Shown here: one piece after another, positions 27,572 to 42,649 of the stretch
Numbering within the stretch: the stretch's first letter is position 1
Layout of the letters: every line of letters starts with the position of its first letter
Assembly: GCA_037957365.1 (NCBI GenBank)
Contig: JARHVA010003261.1
Location: forward strand, 1,089,501 to 1,153,500
Reading direction: 5' to 3'
From: Torreya grandis
Taxonomy: Eukaryota > Streptophyta > Pinopsida > Cupressales > Taxaceae
DNA length: 64,000 nt
Translations under genes and position numbers: made by a program
The notes under the pieces: model-generated
What the model saw: the letters and a program-made list of their open reading frames with translations, nothing else
What the model was told of the DNA's origin: nothing
The model's database searches: none

Positions 27572-27613
27572 TATGTTTATAAAACTATGCTTAGAATCTT
27601 CCAATTTACATCA
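27290..27613 (+). repeat. LTR-like module X, copy 1, ending at a primer-binding site
   Basis: Shared by three sites (27,290; 29,997; 35,606), each with an (ATT)n run in the same place and each ending just before a tRNA-iMet-like primer-binding site. This suits the 3' part (R-U5) of a plus-oriented LTR. The LTR start is not resolved. Confidence 0.6.
27489..27571. repeat. (ATT)n microsatellite in module X1
   Basis: Uninterrupted run of about 27 ATT repeats. Leucine-, isoleucine- or tyrosine-only open frames across this run are artefacts. Confidence 0.97.
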
Positions 27614-27614
27614 T

Positions 27615-27626
27615 TGGTATTAGAAC
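27615..27626 (+). promoter_or_regulatory. retroelement primer-binding site (tRNA-iMet type)
   Basis: TGGTATTAGAAC differs at two positions from TGGTATCAGAGC, the site complementary to the initiator-Met tRNA 3' end used by plant copia and many gypsy elements. It directly follows the LTR-like module end (ACATCA). Confidence 0.7.
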
Positions 27627-29985
27627 AATATGTATATGAAGTAAATAAATTCACTAAATATGATGGGAGTTAAATAGATATAAGTATTTAATTATCCAAA
27701 TCCAAATTTTGGTTATGAATGATGCAAGTTCAATTTTGGAAAAAAATTCTTTAGGAGAAATCAAATTCTTTTGACTTCCACAAGAAGTTATGAAGTGTAT
27801 TGGTTAACTATTGATTTACATTTCTTAATGAAGTAATATTTCTAATTCATATAATTTATTGTTGGGAGAAGTAGAGATATTTTTAGTATCGACCATATCA
27901 TTGGGTTCATAATATATTATCTACTTACATTTTTATAGTATTAGATAACCTGTACCCACTTCCTTGAGCTATGTAAGTAGAGAGCTCATAACGTGACACT
28001 CTTCATTGGATTGACTATTGAAGTTATGAATTAAGTACCACTTTCCAATCTTGGACTACTTGTTCTAATCATTTGAAAATTATTTTCCACTCTTCAATAT
28101 GATGACTCCATCAATAGACATACCAATAAGAGGCCTTAAATGTAATTATTTGGATCATAAAATATCCTCATATGGAAAACAATTGATTGGTTTCAGGAAA
28201 TCACATAGCTTGGTGATCCTCATATTTACTACACATTTTTATTTCTATGATGGTTTTACTTGCTTCTCGTTTTCTGGTGGATCTTCAATTGTGAATTACA
28301 TCATTTCTAAAAGCCCCATATTTTTTCATAAGTTCTAGATATATTTGTTTCAAATTTTCCTCCACATCAATTTAATCACTATGTCTTATATTTTATGCTA
28401 GCACTCAAGTCTCTACTTGTATCTCTTAGTATTGTTAAACCTCAACAAAATATCACTATCTTTTTTTACCAACAATTTAATGAAAAATATACTAATGTCC
28501 TAAAAATTAGATTCATTTTAGCCTATGTTATATAGAATCTAGTACATCATTTCAGTTTATTTAAACAAGCCATTTTTTATTTTCATTTATAGGCATTTTC
28601 CCATTCAACCCATATACATTGTAACCTAGTGTTGTCCATTTCTTTCATAATTCTTTGATTGACTCCAATTGTATGGATATCCATAGGATAAGAAAGTATA
28701 TTATTATAAAGGACCTACACAAATCCAAACAAATTAAAATAATATATAGGTGATCCTCATAATTACACAAGGTATGTATCTAAAAAATAATCATGTAGAC
28801 ATTATCCATCAACTTAAATTCACCCCTAAGATTTTTCGTAGGTTATTTATACCCAATAAGTAAAAAAATAATATTACATCTTTTTAAAAAAAATAGGTTT
28901 TTAGCCTTTATATTGTGCCTAACCAACCTTTCATAAATTTTGTGATAAAAATTGACTTAATTTGATGTATGCAAGCACATCTCATTAGAATATGTGGATG
29001 ATTCAGCATCAAGTGACCCAGAAGTAGGTCATCATAATGCAGACTAGTGGAATCAAGGGTGTCTGAGGCAAATACATCAAAAATAGTTAATTAAAATGCA
29101 ATGATGTAAGATCAATGGCATATGGGATAGTTATGTTAAAATTATCTAATCATAAAATTACTCATCAAAATCACCCAAGGTAGAGGTAGTCGAGATGGAT
29201 TCAACCAAACTAGAAGCATTTGTTAGGGTTATAATAGAATTTGAAGGTATCAGGATGATAGGATGGTGCATATTTCAAATAGGTTCTAAGATTGTGGCTA
29301 GTTATGGTAGGTGAAAATATGATTTCCAACTCCTATAGGTAGAAATATGGGTGAGGCTAGTAGGTGTAGGGATGGAGGCTAACTCTAGTAGGATGCATGT
29401 AGAAATTATAACTCTTATTTTTAATAAACATAAGGATACAATAATTCTCTCCAAAAATATAAAGGACACCTAAAGTTAATTAATAAACATAGAAAACCTA
29501 TAAATGGTTTTTCCTCCTAATCAACTATTGTATGGATTTGCACAAAATCTAAGAAAATACCTCCAAACCCTCAAAGAAGGCCAAAATAAACTATCACAAA
29601 GCTATGTCATTTTTACATTCATTCATATGGTTTTGGAACCTTCTAAGTTCAATGGTGAAAACTATTTCGAGTGAAATACCATCATATAAGAGATTACCTA
29701 CAAAAATGCCTTTTTCATTATTATTTTTATGAATCTTAATTATCAAAGCACCATAGAAGAAGACTAAAATTTGGTAAAATTATGAATTTATAATATGTAA
29801 TATCAAATAATGCTAGATCTATGACATGGAAGCAAAAAACAGAGGATTTCATAATAGATACTATTGCATTTAGCTACCATAATCAGCTCCAACACCATGA
29901 TGGAGTGGGCCACAATAATAGATTATGAGTAGATAAACACAAATACACAAATAAAATCCCTATTATAGAAGTTAACAAACATGAG
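27627..29985 (+). repeat. remainder of module X, copy 1, with a possible gag trace
   Basis: Matches 35,854-38,240 in direct orientation. Near 29,630-29,720 the plus strand reads SKFNGENYFE and continues plausibly like the start of a copia gag (Fx-G-x-NYxxW), then an acidic stretch. Stops occur every few dozen codons. The 27,700-29,600 part has no recognised coding sequence on either strand. Ends in repeat R (GAGTGGGCC at about 29,905). Confidence 0.5.
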
Positions 29986-30169
29986 CATACTTTGGTGATT
30001 ATATTTTTATATAGTTATAACAATATTATTTATTATTATTAGGAATTGTATTCTTGTATGATTATTGTTACTCATGACTATTACAAGTTATTTCATCTTA
30101 TTTACCACGATTTTTTTTGCTTCCTCAATGGATATATATTATCAAATGTATTTTTCATATTACATGTTA

Positions 30170-30192
30170 AATTATTATTATTATTATTATTA

Positions 30193-30246
<54 letters not shown>
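30170..30246. repeat. (ATT)n microsatellite in module X2
   Basis: About 25 ATT units with one interruption (TTTT) near 30,194. Confidence 0.96.
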
Positions 30247-30284
30247 GTATAAAACTATGTTGAGGCTCTTTCAATTTACATCAC

Positions 30285-30296
30285 TTGTATTAGAGC
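30285..30296 (+). promoter_or_regulatory. decayed primer-binding site (tRNA-iMet type), module X2
   Basis: TTGTATTAGAGC, two changes from the canonical site, followed by AATGTG, in the same relative position as 27,615 and 35,842. Confidence 0.65.
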
Positions 30297-30935
30297 AATG
30301 TGTACATGAAAGAAATCAATTCACTAAATATGATGGCAGTTGAATATAGACAAGTCTTTAATTATCCAAATCCAAATTTTGGTTATGGATGATACAACAA
30401 TTTCAAGTTTAATTTTTGAAATTTTTTTAAGGAAAGATTAAATTCTTTTGACTTCCATTGGATGTTATGAAATGTATTGGTTAACCATTGATTTACACTT
30501 CTTAATGAAATAATATTTTTAATTCATATAATTTCTTGTTGGAGGAAGTAGAGGTATTTTTAGTACCAACCATATCATTGGGTTCATAATATATTATCCA
30601 CTTAAATTTTTATAGTGTTAGATAAATTATACCTGCTTGCTTCAACTGTGCAAGTATAAAGCTCATAGTGTGATACTCTTTATTAGATTGACTATTGAAG
30701 TTATGAATTAAGCACCACTTTCCAATCTTAGACTACTTGTTCTAATAATTTCAAAATTACTTTCCACTCTTTGGCATGATGACTCAATCAATATATATAC
30801 AAATATAAGGCCTTCAATGTAATTATTTGGATCATAAAATATCCTCATATAGAAAGTAATTGATTAGTTTCAAAAAATCACATAGGTTGGTTATCCTCAT
30901 ATTTACTACCTATTTTTGTTGTTATGGTAGTTTTA

Positions 30936-31230
30936 CTTACATACCAAGCATGAACATCTTGTTTGAAGGCATAAATAGATTTCTAAAGTTTGAAAACTAA
31001 GGAAGAATATTTCACAAAACATTATGGTTGCTCCATTTATATCTCCTTCTTGAGGTCACCATGAAGAAAATCACTCTTCACATCCATTTAATGAACATCC
31101 AAATGATGCTATGTGGTAATGGCAAGAGTGAGTTAGAAAGATTTTATTTTGGGAACTAGGGAAAAAGTCTTGGTATAGTCAATTGTAGGTAACTAAGGAA
31201 AAAATAAAATTTGTTTATAGATCCATCTAC
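30936..31230 (-). pseudogene. Ty1/copia RT fragment (duplicate of 23,570-23,860)
   Basis: Matches the middle of the copia RT at 22,565-23,900: the FSP-K motif area, the KSDFLHG-like segment and the KEIYM motif are recognisable on the minus strand. The YVDD and RNase H portion is missing because the copy starts abruptly at 30,936 next to module X2. Confidence 0.8.
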
Positions 31231-32295
31231 ATCAAAAAAGTTTTTTTTTCCTTAGGTTAAGTGCATAAAGTTGGAGGACAAAATGGGGCATACCCATGGA
31301 CATGACTTTCCTAAATTTTCATAAATCTAAATTTCTATAGATAATTTGAGATTTCTACACATAAAATTTGAATATGGTGTAAGAATATGAATTGTATCAT
31401 TTTGAGTCCACTTTCCAATTTTTTTTTTTTTTTAATGGTTAAGTATAACTAGGTCAAACATCTAAATTTTGAAGAGGAACTCTTATTTTTTTAAGAAAAT
31501 AGAGTAGATAGATGGCTATGTGGCCCACGATTTTTTAACATTATTTAATATTGTTTTAAACCCTTCACTGAATATTTATATAAGATCTTCTAGTTTGTGA
31601 CCTATATATTTTTATATTTTTTAATCAATATTTTTTTAATTATTTTTTAAAGTAAATAGATCTTGAAAAATGACAAAAAATGTATAGTTGGTCATGTACC
31701 CACCCTAAGTACCTAAAAAATGAAATTTGATGTTTTTTTGAATGTGTGTAGAATTAGACCTAGTTTTTGAACATATAATTCATTTTAAACTTGGATAAAT
31801 GAAATAAAAATTAAATAAACATGAATAGGCATGTTTTTTTGTGACATGTAATGGCCTAAACTAGGTATAACTAGAAATCAACATAGTTTGAACCCTTAAA
31901 GTATTCCAACAATTATATGAATCCTATATTTGGAAAGAGCAAAGCATGCTCATTTTCATGGTAATAATTTTTTAAATTTTATTGTTGAAATGCATAGTTT
32001 ATTTGGTGATGGAAGTTTAAATATTTAATTTTCTATCAAAACTCCTGGACTTGGTTGTAGATTGAAAGGTTCAAGCCTTTGTCTTGTGAATCAAAGCCAT
32101 TTCTTAGCCAAAAGGCTTTATTTTTTCAATTCAAATTTCAATAATGCATATGCACTATAATGCATACGTGTTACTAGGAACATGTACAAATTATTAAGAA
32201 AGCATAATATTTATGAGCAACATGTATGCATTCCAATTATTTTTCACCGAAAAACCCTGGAACATGTACATGAAGGTAATATTTAGTTAAATCTG

Positions 32296-32395
32296 ATATT
32301 TACTAAAATAAATTCAAAGTATAAGGAATATAAATGTTTACCTTTAAATGTAAACATTTATATTCTTTATAATTTAAATTTATTTTAGTAAATAT
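32296..32395. mobile_element. near-perfect palindromic MITE-like element
   Basis: Arms of about 45 bp: ATATTTACTAAAATAAATT at the left end pairs with AATTTATTTTAGTAAATAT at the right end, and inner AATATAAATGTTTAC pairs with GTAAACATTTATATT, with about an 8-base loop. Only three or four mismatches. No coding capacity. The class is unknown. Confidence 0.75.
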
Positions 32396-32754
32396 AATAA
32401 ATTAGGGTCACTTTGCATCTGATAGAGTTGGTCTCATAGTTGCATTCCTTTTGATGTGGATTTTTTTACCAAAATCCAATAGGGTCAGTACTTATACATT
32501 TTTAGGGTCTAATTATTGAACCTATGGATTTTAGGGCATAATGTTTATAATTGATGCCCAATTTTGGTAAGCATATAGTCATTTTTATGTTTTTATAGCT
32601 TTTGGGTTGATTCTTGTCATTTATAAGGGTCCTAGGTTTCTTAAAATTGAAATCTATAAACCACTAACTTGATACTTAATCCAAAGTATAGTGATTGGGG
32701 AAACATAGGTCAAATTGATGAAGTTCACACACCAAATGACTATTTTGTGTTAAT

Positions 32755-33200
32755 TTTACTCATTCATCATCCCTCCCTCATCCCTTATCACTTCCTACTC
32801 ATCGCTCATTACCCCTAACCACTCTCTTATCATTTCTCATTGTCTTTAATCACTTCGTCATCAACCCTCACTATACATAGTCATCTTGAATCACTCACAT
32901 ATCATTCATAATCATTCATCCATTTACCCTCATTATCCCTCATCATTCCTAATCACTCTATCCTCATCACTCATAATCCTTAATCACTCTTTCCTCATTC
33001 CTCACCATACTTAATACCTTCATCCTCATTCATGATCATCTGTTATCACTCCCTCATCATCCTTTCTCATCCCTAATCCATCCTTCATTGACCTTTATTA
33101 TCCCTCATCATCTCTAATAACTCCTTTATCATCCTAATCACTCTTTCATTAACCATCACTATCCCTCACCATACCTAATCACTCCCTCATCATCTGATGT
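32755..33200. repeat. degenerate CATCCC-type minisatellite, copy 2
   Basis: Same unit and strand bias as 25,270-25,715, followed by the same GATGTAAGTATTACTCTAAA sequence, so it was duplicated as part of block Y. Confidence 0.85.
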
Positions 33201-33289
33201 AAGTATTACTCTAAAGGTATCTTTGATTCCAATCACATGTTGTTTAACACATTATAATAGAAATTACCCTTTTATATGACTTGGTGTGT

Positions 33290-34260
33290 TGTCAATACAC
33301 ATTTGTGATAGTAAATTTTATTACCTAATGAATTGGATGATCTTCCAAATTTATAGTCAAGAAACATGAGTACTAGCAAAAAATAGAGTCTAAATTTTAC
33401 TTCATTGAATTATCTATATTATGTAGCTAACTAGATGAAACTTTATTTGGTTCCATCTTTGGCATATTGGTTTAAAGGATAAAAATTAAACACAAATCGC
33501 CTGTATAATTTTTTAATTTTGAGATGTTTTGAATCTATGCAAAGATATTTACTATTTCCAATTCTTGTATGACTTGAATCTTGGTTAGATTCACACATGC
33601 ACTCTTTGTGTGTGTAATGTATCCCAAAGATTTTATCTCTTTCAAGAAAATTAACATTTACTCATGTTATCATAATAATGTGTTTCTTCAAAACGTGAAA
33701 CACTAGTTCAACATGGTGTAGATTTTCATCACATATTTTCTAAATATTAGGATATCATCAAAGTATATTAAAAAATTCCATAGTTAAAGGTCCTTATGAT
33801 TTCATTAATCATTTCAATGAGTAAATTAACTACATGAGTTAAACTAAAAGGCATAACCAACCACTTAAAGAATTCTTCTTTTGTTTTCAATACTATATTA
33901 CAAATGTCTTAAGGTTCAACATGAATATGATGATACCCAAACTTAAGATAAATTTTGGAAAATACTTCTACACCATGTATATCATATAAAAATAGCTTAA
34001 TATTTAGATTATGATAATAGTTCTTCACTTTAATCTTATGCATATTATTTTAATTTATTCATAACCTTGTGTCCCATCCTTATTTGGAAAAAGCACAATT
34101 GGGATTCTACAAAATAATGATTTGGGAATGATGTGTCCATTATCCATTATTTTATGGATCTACCTCTTGATCTATTCATTCTCTAGAAATGGTATTTTAC
34201 ATAAAGAGGATTGAAGTAGTGGTATTTAAAGGATAAAATCAATAGTATTTTTTAGTTTAT
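33290..34260 (-). pseudogene. Ty3/gypsy reverse transcriptase pseudogene, better preserved copy
   Basis: Minus-strand reading: GVEVFSKIYLKFGYHHIHV (about 33,930-33,985), EEFFKWLVMPFSLTHVVN (about 33,840-33,890), LLIEMINEIIRTFN, then, after a frameshift, YFDDILIF with YFDD at 33,754-33,765. These match the gypsy blocks FSKIDLRSGYHQI, WLVMPFGLTNAPATFM and YFDDILIYS. The first catalytic Asp (KIDLRSG) reads Y here (KIYLKFG), which alone would inactivate the enzyme. An RNase H lead-in trace is near 33,350. Confidence 0.9.
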
Positions 34261-35138
34261 ATTATGTAGGAACTTAATTATTTGACTAAAATATATCCTT
34301 ATTTTCCTCTAGTTTATGGTTCAATTATTTTGTCTTTGTTATTGTTGGACAAACTGTACTATGAAATAGTGCCATAAGGAAATTCATACATATAATTTAT
34401 ACCATTAAGAGTATACTTATTACAATAAATGACAATATTCCTGCAATTCCTAAAACTAATGAATAAAATCATTTGAACTAACTATGATATATGGTATTTT
34501 AGATCATGACAATCTATCACAAAATTTCAAGGATTTACTTCATAGACTACATGTCAATGGTAAATATATGGTTGACCACATTTAAAAAATCAAATGCGTC
34601 TAATGGTGAGATGTCTCAAAATATTGCATATTTCAAAAGTTAAATTTTATACACCAAGTGACACTACTAGGAATTCCATTTCTCAAGGCCTACACTAGAC
34701 CATATATTAGTGTGTGGTTTGTTAGGATTGAGTAATGTTCACATTGGTAAATTATTGAAGTAATTAGTATTTTACTAATTACCTTTGGTGATATATTGTT
34801 AAAGTTTTGAAGGGACCCAAAAACCCTTTAACAAAATCAAGATAAAGCATTAACAACTACCAGGAAAAGTAGTCCTAAAACCTACTGAAGAGCAGTATCA
34901 AAATCAGGGTTTACAGGGACCTGAAACCACAAACATAGTCCAATAAAAGTATCCAAGTTTTACAAGGACCTAAAACCTCAAACAAATTACAACATAGGGT
35001 AAATAATGCTAAAAAAATATATATATCTTTAGCATTCTACCCTAGCCAACAATGCAGGTTGCCATTTCAATAAACAATAATGACACACAAGCATTTATCG
35101 TGACATTAAAATTCTATAAAATACCTTTGGTTTCTCTA

Positions 35139-35228
35139 TCACTTTGATTTGACAGAGACATCATCAGATCTAACAATAATGATGGTTGTAGCCATGTCAA
35201 AAAAAACGCTGTGCTCCACCACACCCTC
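35139..35228 (-). pseudogene. ribose-5-phosphate isomerase (RpiA) C-terminal fragment
   Basis: The minus strand encodes 29 uninterrupted codons ending in a natural-looking stop (35,139-35,141): EGVVEHSVFFDMATT, then IIIVRSDDVSVKSK. Plant RpiA proteins end in a closely similar GVVEHGMF..MAT..I..VK.K tail. RpiA interconverts ribose-5-phosphate and ribulose-5-phosphate in the pentose phosphate and Calvin pathways. Only the last exon-sized piece is present; no active-site region. The 35,000-35,138 sequence may be its 3' UTR. It lies about 50 bases downstream of a GT34 fragment, to which it has no normal relation. Confidence 0.75.
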
Positions 35229-35269
35229 AAACCCTAAACTCTCACTGCCCGTAGCCCAGGCTTCCTTAA

Positions 35270-35500
35270 TCAACATCTCAAAATATTGTAGCACTCAAAT
35301 GGGGGCTTAAAGGCCATGTTGGTAAACATGGCATCACTGTCCATCCACTAGATGAACTCCACCTCAGGGTGTGACAACATCAACTTGTAGATCAGGGGCA
35401 AAGACGCCCAAAATCTAGACATTTCAGAGTCCAAGTGAGCCATCTTGTAGAAGATCTCGATTCTGTGGATGTGGCCCTACAGCTTGGGCCCTAAGATCTT
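35270..35500 (-). pseudogene. GT34 glycosyltransferase (xyloglucan xylosyltransferase-like) fragment
   Basis: The minus strand encodes RIEIFYKMAHLDSEMSRFWA, SLPLIYKLMLSHPEVEFI, a stop, then WMDSDAMFTNMAFKPPFECY. This is the nucleotide-sugar binding core of family GT34 (XXT / galactomannan galactosyltransferase), where the usual reading is EWIWWMDSDALFTD. The DxD metal-binding motif (DSD, 35,333-35,341) is kept, but the Trp codon before it is a TAG stop (35,348-35,350). Intact enzymes are about 450-500 residues, Golgi type II membrane proteins; this is about 70 residues. No introns are visible inside the fragment. Confidence 0.88.
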
Positions 35501-35732
35501 TGACTGGGATGAGTAGCACCATGAATGGCTGAAGAAAAACCCTACATTTCCCAACTTTTTTCCCAATAGACAGTCATGCATTTTGCTAGTCACGAGGTCA
35601 TGTAATTATTGTTACCCATGACTATTCCATGTTATTTGATCCTATTTACTAGGAGATTATTTTGATACCTCCAAGGCTATATATTATCCAACATATTATT
35701 TGCAATACATGTTGAATGAAATAAAGTAGTTT

Positions 35733-35733
35733 G

Positions 35734-35796
<63 letters not shown>
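35733..35796. repeat. (ATT)n microsatellite in module X3
   Basis: About 20 ATT units at the same position as the arrays in X1 and X2. Confidence 0.96.
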
Positions 35797-35797
<1 letters not shown>

Positions 35798-35841
35798 CTA
35801 TGTGTATGAAATTGTGCTCGGTATCTTTTGATTTACATTAG

Positions 35842-35853
35842 TGATATCAAATC
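35842..35853 (+). promoter_or_regulatory. decayed primer-binding site, module X3
   Basis: TGATATCAAATC at the position of the tRNA-iMet-type sites in X1 and X2; three mismatches to the canonical site. Confidence 0.5.
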
Positions 35854-38154
35854 AATACATACATGAAGGAAATCAATTCGCTAGATTTGATGGGAGTTAA
35901 GGACATACAGGTCTCTAATTATCCAAATCCAACTTTTGGCTATGGAATATACACCAATTTCAAGTTCAATTTTTTAAAATGTGGTTTAGGAGAAATTAAA
36001 TTCTTTAGACTTCTTGTGGAAATGATGAAGTGTATTGGTTAACCATTCATCTACTTTTTTTAAGGAATCAATATTTTTAATTCATATAATTTCTTGTTGG
36101 GAGACGTGAAGATATTTTTAATACTTACCATATCATTGGGTGCATAGTATATTATCTACTTAAATTTTTATACTTCTACATAACTTATACTTCCTCGAGC
36201 TATGAAACTAGAGATCTCATAGTGTGACACTCTTCATTGGATTGATTATTGAAGTTATGAATTGATAACCACTTTCCAATCTTGGACTACTTATTCTAAT
36301 CATTTGAAAATTATTTTCCACTCTCTGGTATGATGACTTCATCAATAGACATACGAATAGAATGCCTTCAATGTAATTATTTAGATCATTAAATATCCTC
36401 AAATGGAAATCAATTGATTGGTTTCAAGAAATCAAATAGCTTTGTGATCCTCATATTTACTACCCATTTTTTGTGCTATGAGGGTTTTACTTGATTCTCT
36501 TTGTTTGTGGATCTTCAATTGTGAATTATATCATTTTTAATAAGCCCATATTTTTTTTATAAGTGTTGGATATTTATATTTCAAATTTTCCTCCACATCA
36601 ATTTGACCACTATGTCTTATATTTTATGCTAGCACTTGACTCTTCACTTGTAGCTCATAACATTATTAAACCCCAAAAAATACCACTATCTATTTTGACC
36701 ACCAATTTAATGAATAATATATTATCCTAAAAAATAGAGTCATTTTAGCCTATGCTATATAGAACCTAGTAAATCATGTTAGTTCATTCAAAAAATCCCT
36801 TTTTTATTTAGATTTAAAGGCTTTACCTATTCAACCCATATACCTTGTAACCTAATGTTATCCATTACTTGCATAATTCTATACTTTAGCTCCAATTGTA
36901 AGGATATCCATTGGATTAAAAAGTATATTATGATAAAGAACCCACACAAATCCAAACAAATGTAAATAATATATAGGTGATCCTTAGAATTACAAAAGGA
37001 AGCTATCTAAAAAATAAGTGTGTAGCCATTACCTATCAACTTAAATTCACCCCTAGATTTTTCATAGGGTTTTTCTATGTAAAATGTAAAATTTTGTTAT
37101 ATCGCATCTTTTAAAAATAATAATAATAGCTATTTAGCATTTACAGTGTGACTAATGAACCTTGCATAAATGTTGTGATAGAATTTGACTAAATTTGATG
37201 TATGCACACACATCACATTAGAATATGTGGATGATTCAGCATCAAGTGACCAAAAATTAGGTCACTAGGATGATGACCAGTGGGATCAAGGGTGTTGCAA
37301 GTAACTACATCAAAAATAGCTGGTTAGAATGCATCACTATAAGATCAATGGCATATGGGATAGTTACATCATAATTAGCTCATCATAACACATCTCATTG
37401 GGATCACCCAAGGTGGAAGTAGCTAGGGCAAATTCAACTAAGCCAAAAGCATGCATCGAGGTTATAAGATACATCTAAAGGTGTCAAGATTCTAGGTGTT
37501 TCTAGTAGGTGTTAGGATGGTACACATTTCCAATAGGTGCCAAGATCATGGCTAGTTATGGTAGGTGACAAGATGGTCGCCAACTCCTATAGTTAGAACC
37601 ATGAGTGAGGCTAGCAAGTGTCAGGATGGAAGATAACTCTAGTAGGATGCATGTAGCAATCATAATTACTATTGTTAAGAACATTTAGATCCAGTCTTGC
37701 TCTCAAAAATTATAAGGGGCACAAAAAGTTTATCAATAAACCCAAATAAACCTATAAAAAAAAATTCCCTTGTAGTCTATCATTATAAGGATTTGTACAT
37801 AATCAAATAAAATACCTCCAAACCCTCCCAGAAGGTTGAAATAAACTAACATGAAGCTAGGTCATATTTACAATTATTACTATGGTCTTGGCACCTTCTA
37901 AGTTCAATGGTACCAACCATTTCCAATGAAATACATATAAAAGATTTCCTACAAAAATGCCTTTTCCTATATTATTTTTATGAATCTTAATAAAAAAAAG
38001 CAACCTAGAAGAAGAGTAAAATATGATAAAATTATGTATCTACAATATCTAAGGTCAAAGAATATCAAATCTATGATATGGAAGATAAAAACTCAAGATT
38101 TCACAATAGGGACTATGGCATTTGGCTACCATAATCAGCTTTCAAACCATGTTG

Positions 38155-38405
38155 GAGTGGGCCACAATAAAGGATTGAAACTAGATAAACACAAATACAT
38201 GAATAAATATCATGTTGTAAAAGTGAACAAACATGAACAGAATGAAGATTATATTCGATAATCAAGGATTGTATTATGAGCATTAAAATTATTAGCCAAA
38301 ATAACTTTAAGAAACATACATTTATAGAAAAGCAATACACAACTCATTTTTATAAAATAGAGTTAAGCCATACTTTTCCTAATGACTTAATATAATACCT
38401 AAACA
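38155..38405 (+). repeat. repeat R, copy 3
   Basis: GAGTGGGCC start, AAACACAAATACA, then AGTTAAGCCATAC near 38,361, collinear with 22,095-22,345. It continues where X3 ends and shows that the 22 kb and 38 kb ends of the block are related. Confidence 0.6.
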
Positions 38406-38412
38406 AATTAAT

Positions 38413-38414
<2 letters not shown>

Positions 38415-38459
<45 letters not shown>
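38415..38459. repeat. (AT)n microsatellite
   Basis: About 22 uninterrupted AT repeats next to an A-rich stretch. Confidence 0.97.
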
Positions 38460-38461
<2 letters not shown>

Positions 38462-38804
38462 AAAAAAATAATAATATAAAAAAAGTACACTAATAAAAAT
38501 ATTATTATGGATTATAAATAAAAATTTAAAATATATAAACTACATATATAAAAATTAAATAGCAAAAAATTAAATTTAAAAATATGTAACTAAAATTAAG
38601 ATGATTGTTACCTACAAATTTGTATTGGATTCAAGAGAGCTACCAAGACCATACACTCCTTTAGAATGTGGCTATGCATAACTTTACAATTCAACAACTA
38701 CTTGGCCCCTACTAAAAAGGATCACATGTCTATTTAGAAATAAATATAGGAAATCTAAAGTTTCAACAGGGTAAGAAGAGCTCCAATCTTGTTCAATCTA
38801 AACC

Positions 38805-42649
<3,845 letters not shown>

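Larger units (their letters stand above)
29997..30935 (+). repeat. LTR-like module X, copy 2, truncated
   Basis: Corresponds to 27,296-28,255. It begins right after the end of X1, giving an X1-X2 head-to-tail junction near 29,990, and stops abruptly at 30,935 where copia RT sequence (minus strand) begins. It has its own (ATT)n and primer-binding site. Confidence 0.7.
31231..33289. repeat. non-coding part of block Y, copy 2
   Basis: Direct copy of 23,900-25,850. It contains the intact palindromic element (32,296-32,395) and the CATCCC minisatellite (32,755-33,200). No genes. Confidence 0.7.
34793..35604 (-). mobile_element. insertion of about 0.8 kb carrying two host-gene fragments
   Basis: Interrupts the Y2-X3 junction that is uninterrupted at 27,300-27,365, and is visibly richer in G+C than its surroundings. 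The left end reads TGTTAAAG and, within 40 bases, CTTTAACA, an inverted pair resembling LTR or TIR ends. No clear matching terminus or target duplication was found at the right end (about 35,604). It carries RpiA-like and GT34-like fragments in the same orientation. It could be a Pack-type element, a Helitron cargo or an LTR-element transduction. Confidence 0.65.
35606..38240 (+). repeat. LTR-like module X, copy 3, with downstream sequence
   Basis: Direct copy of 27,366-29,985: (ATT)n run, primer-binding site, and a gag-like plus-strand trace PSKFNGTNHFQ near 37,895-37,930 followed by broken sequence. The 93-codon frame at 37,980-38,261 is probably a decayed piece of that gag (basic and rich in K/N), but no diagnostic motif is seen. 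Ends with repeat R at about 38,155. Confidence 0.6.

Noticed and set aside
27378..27623. Frames of poly-Leu, and poly-Tyr/Ile at 30,046-30,343
   Set aside because: Direct translation of (ATT)n microsatellites.
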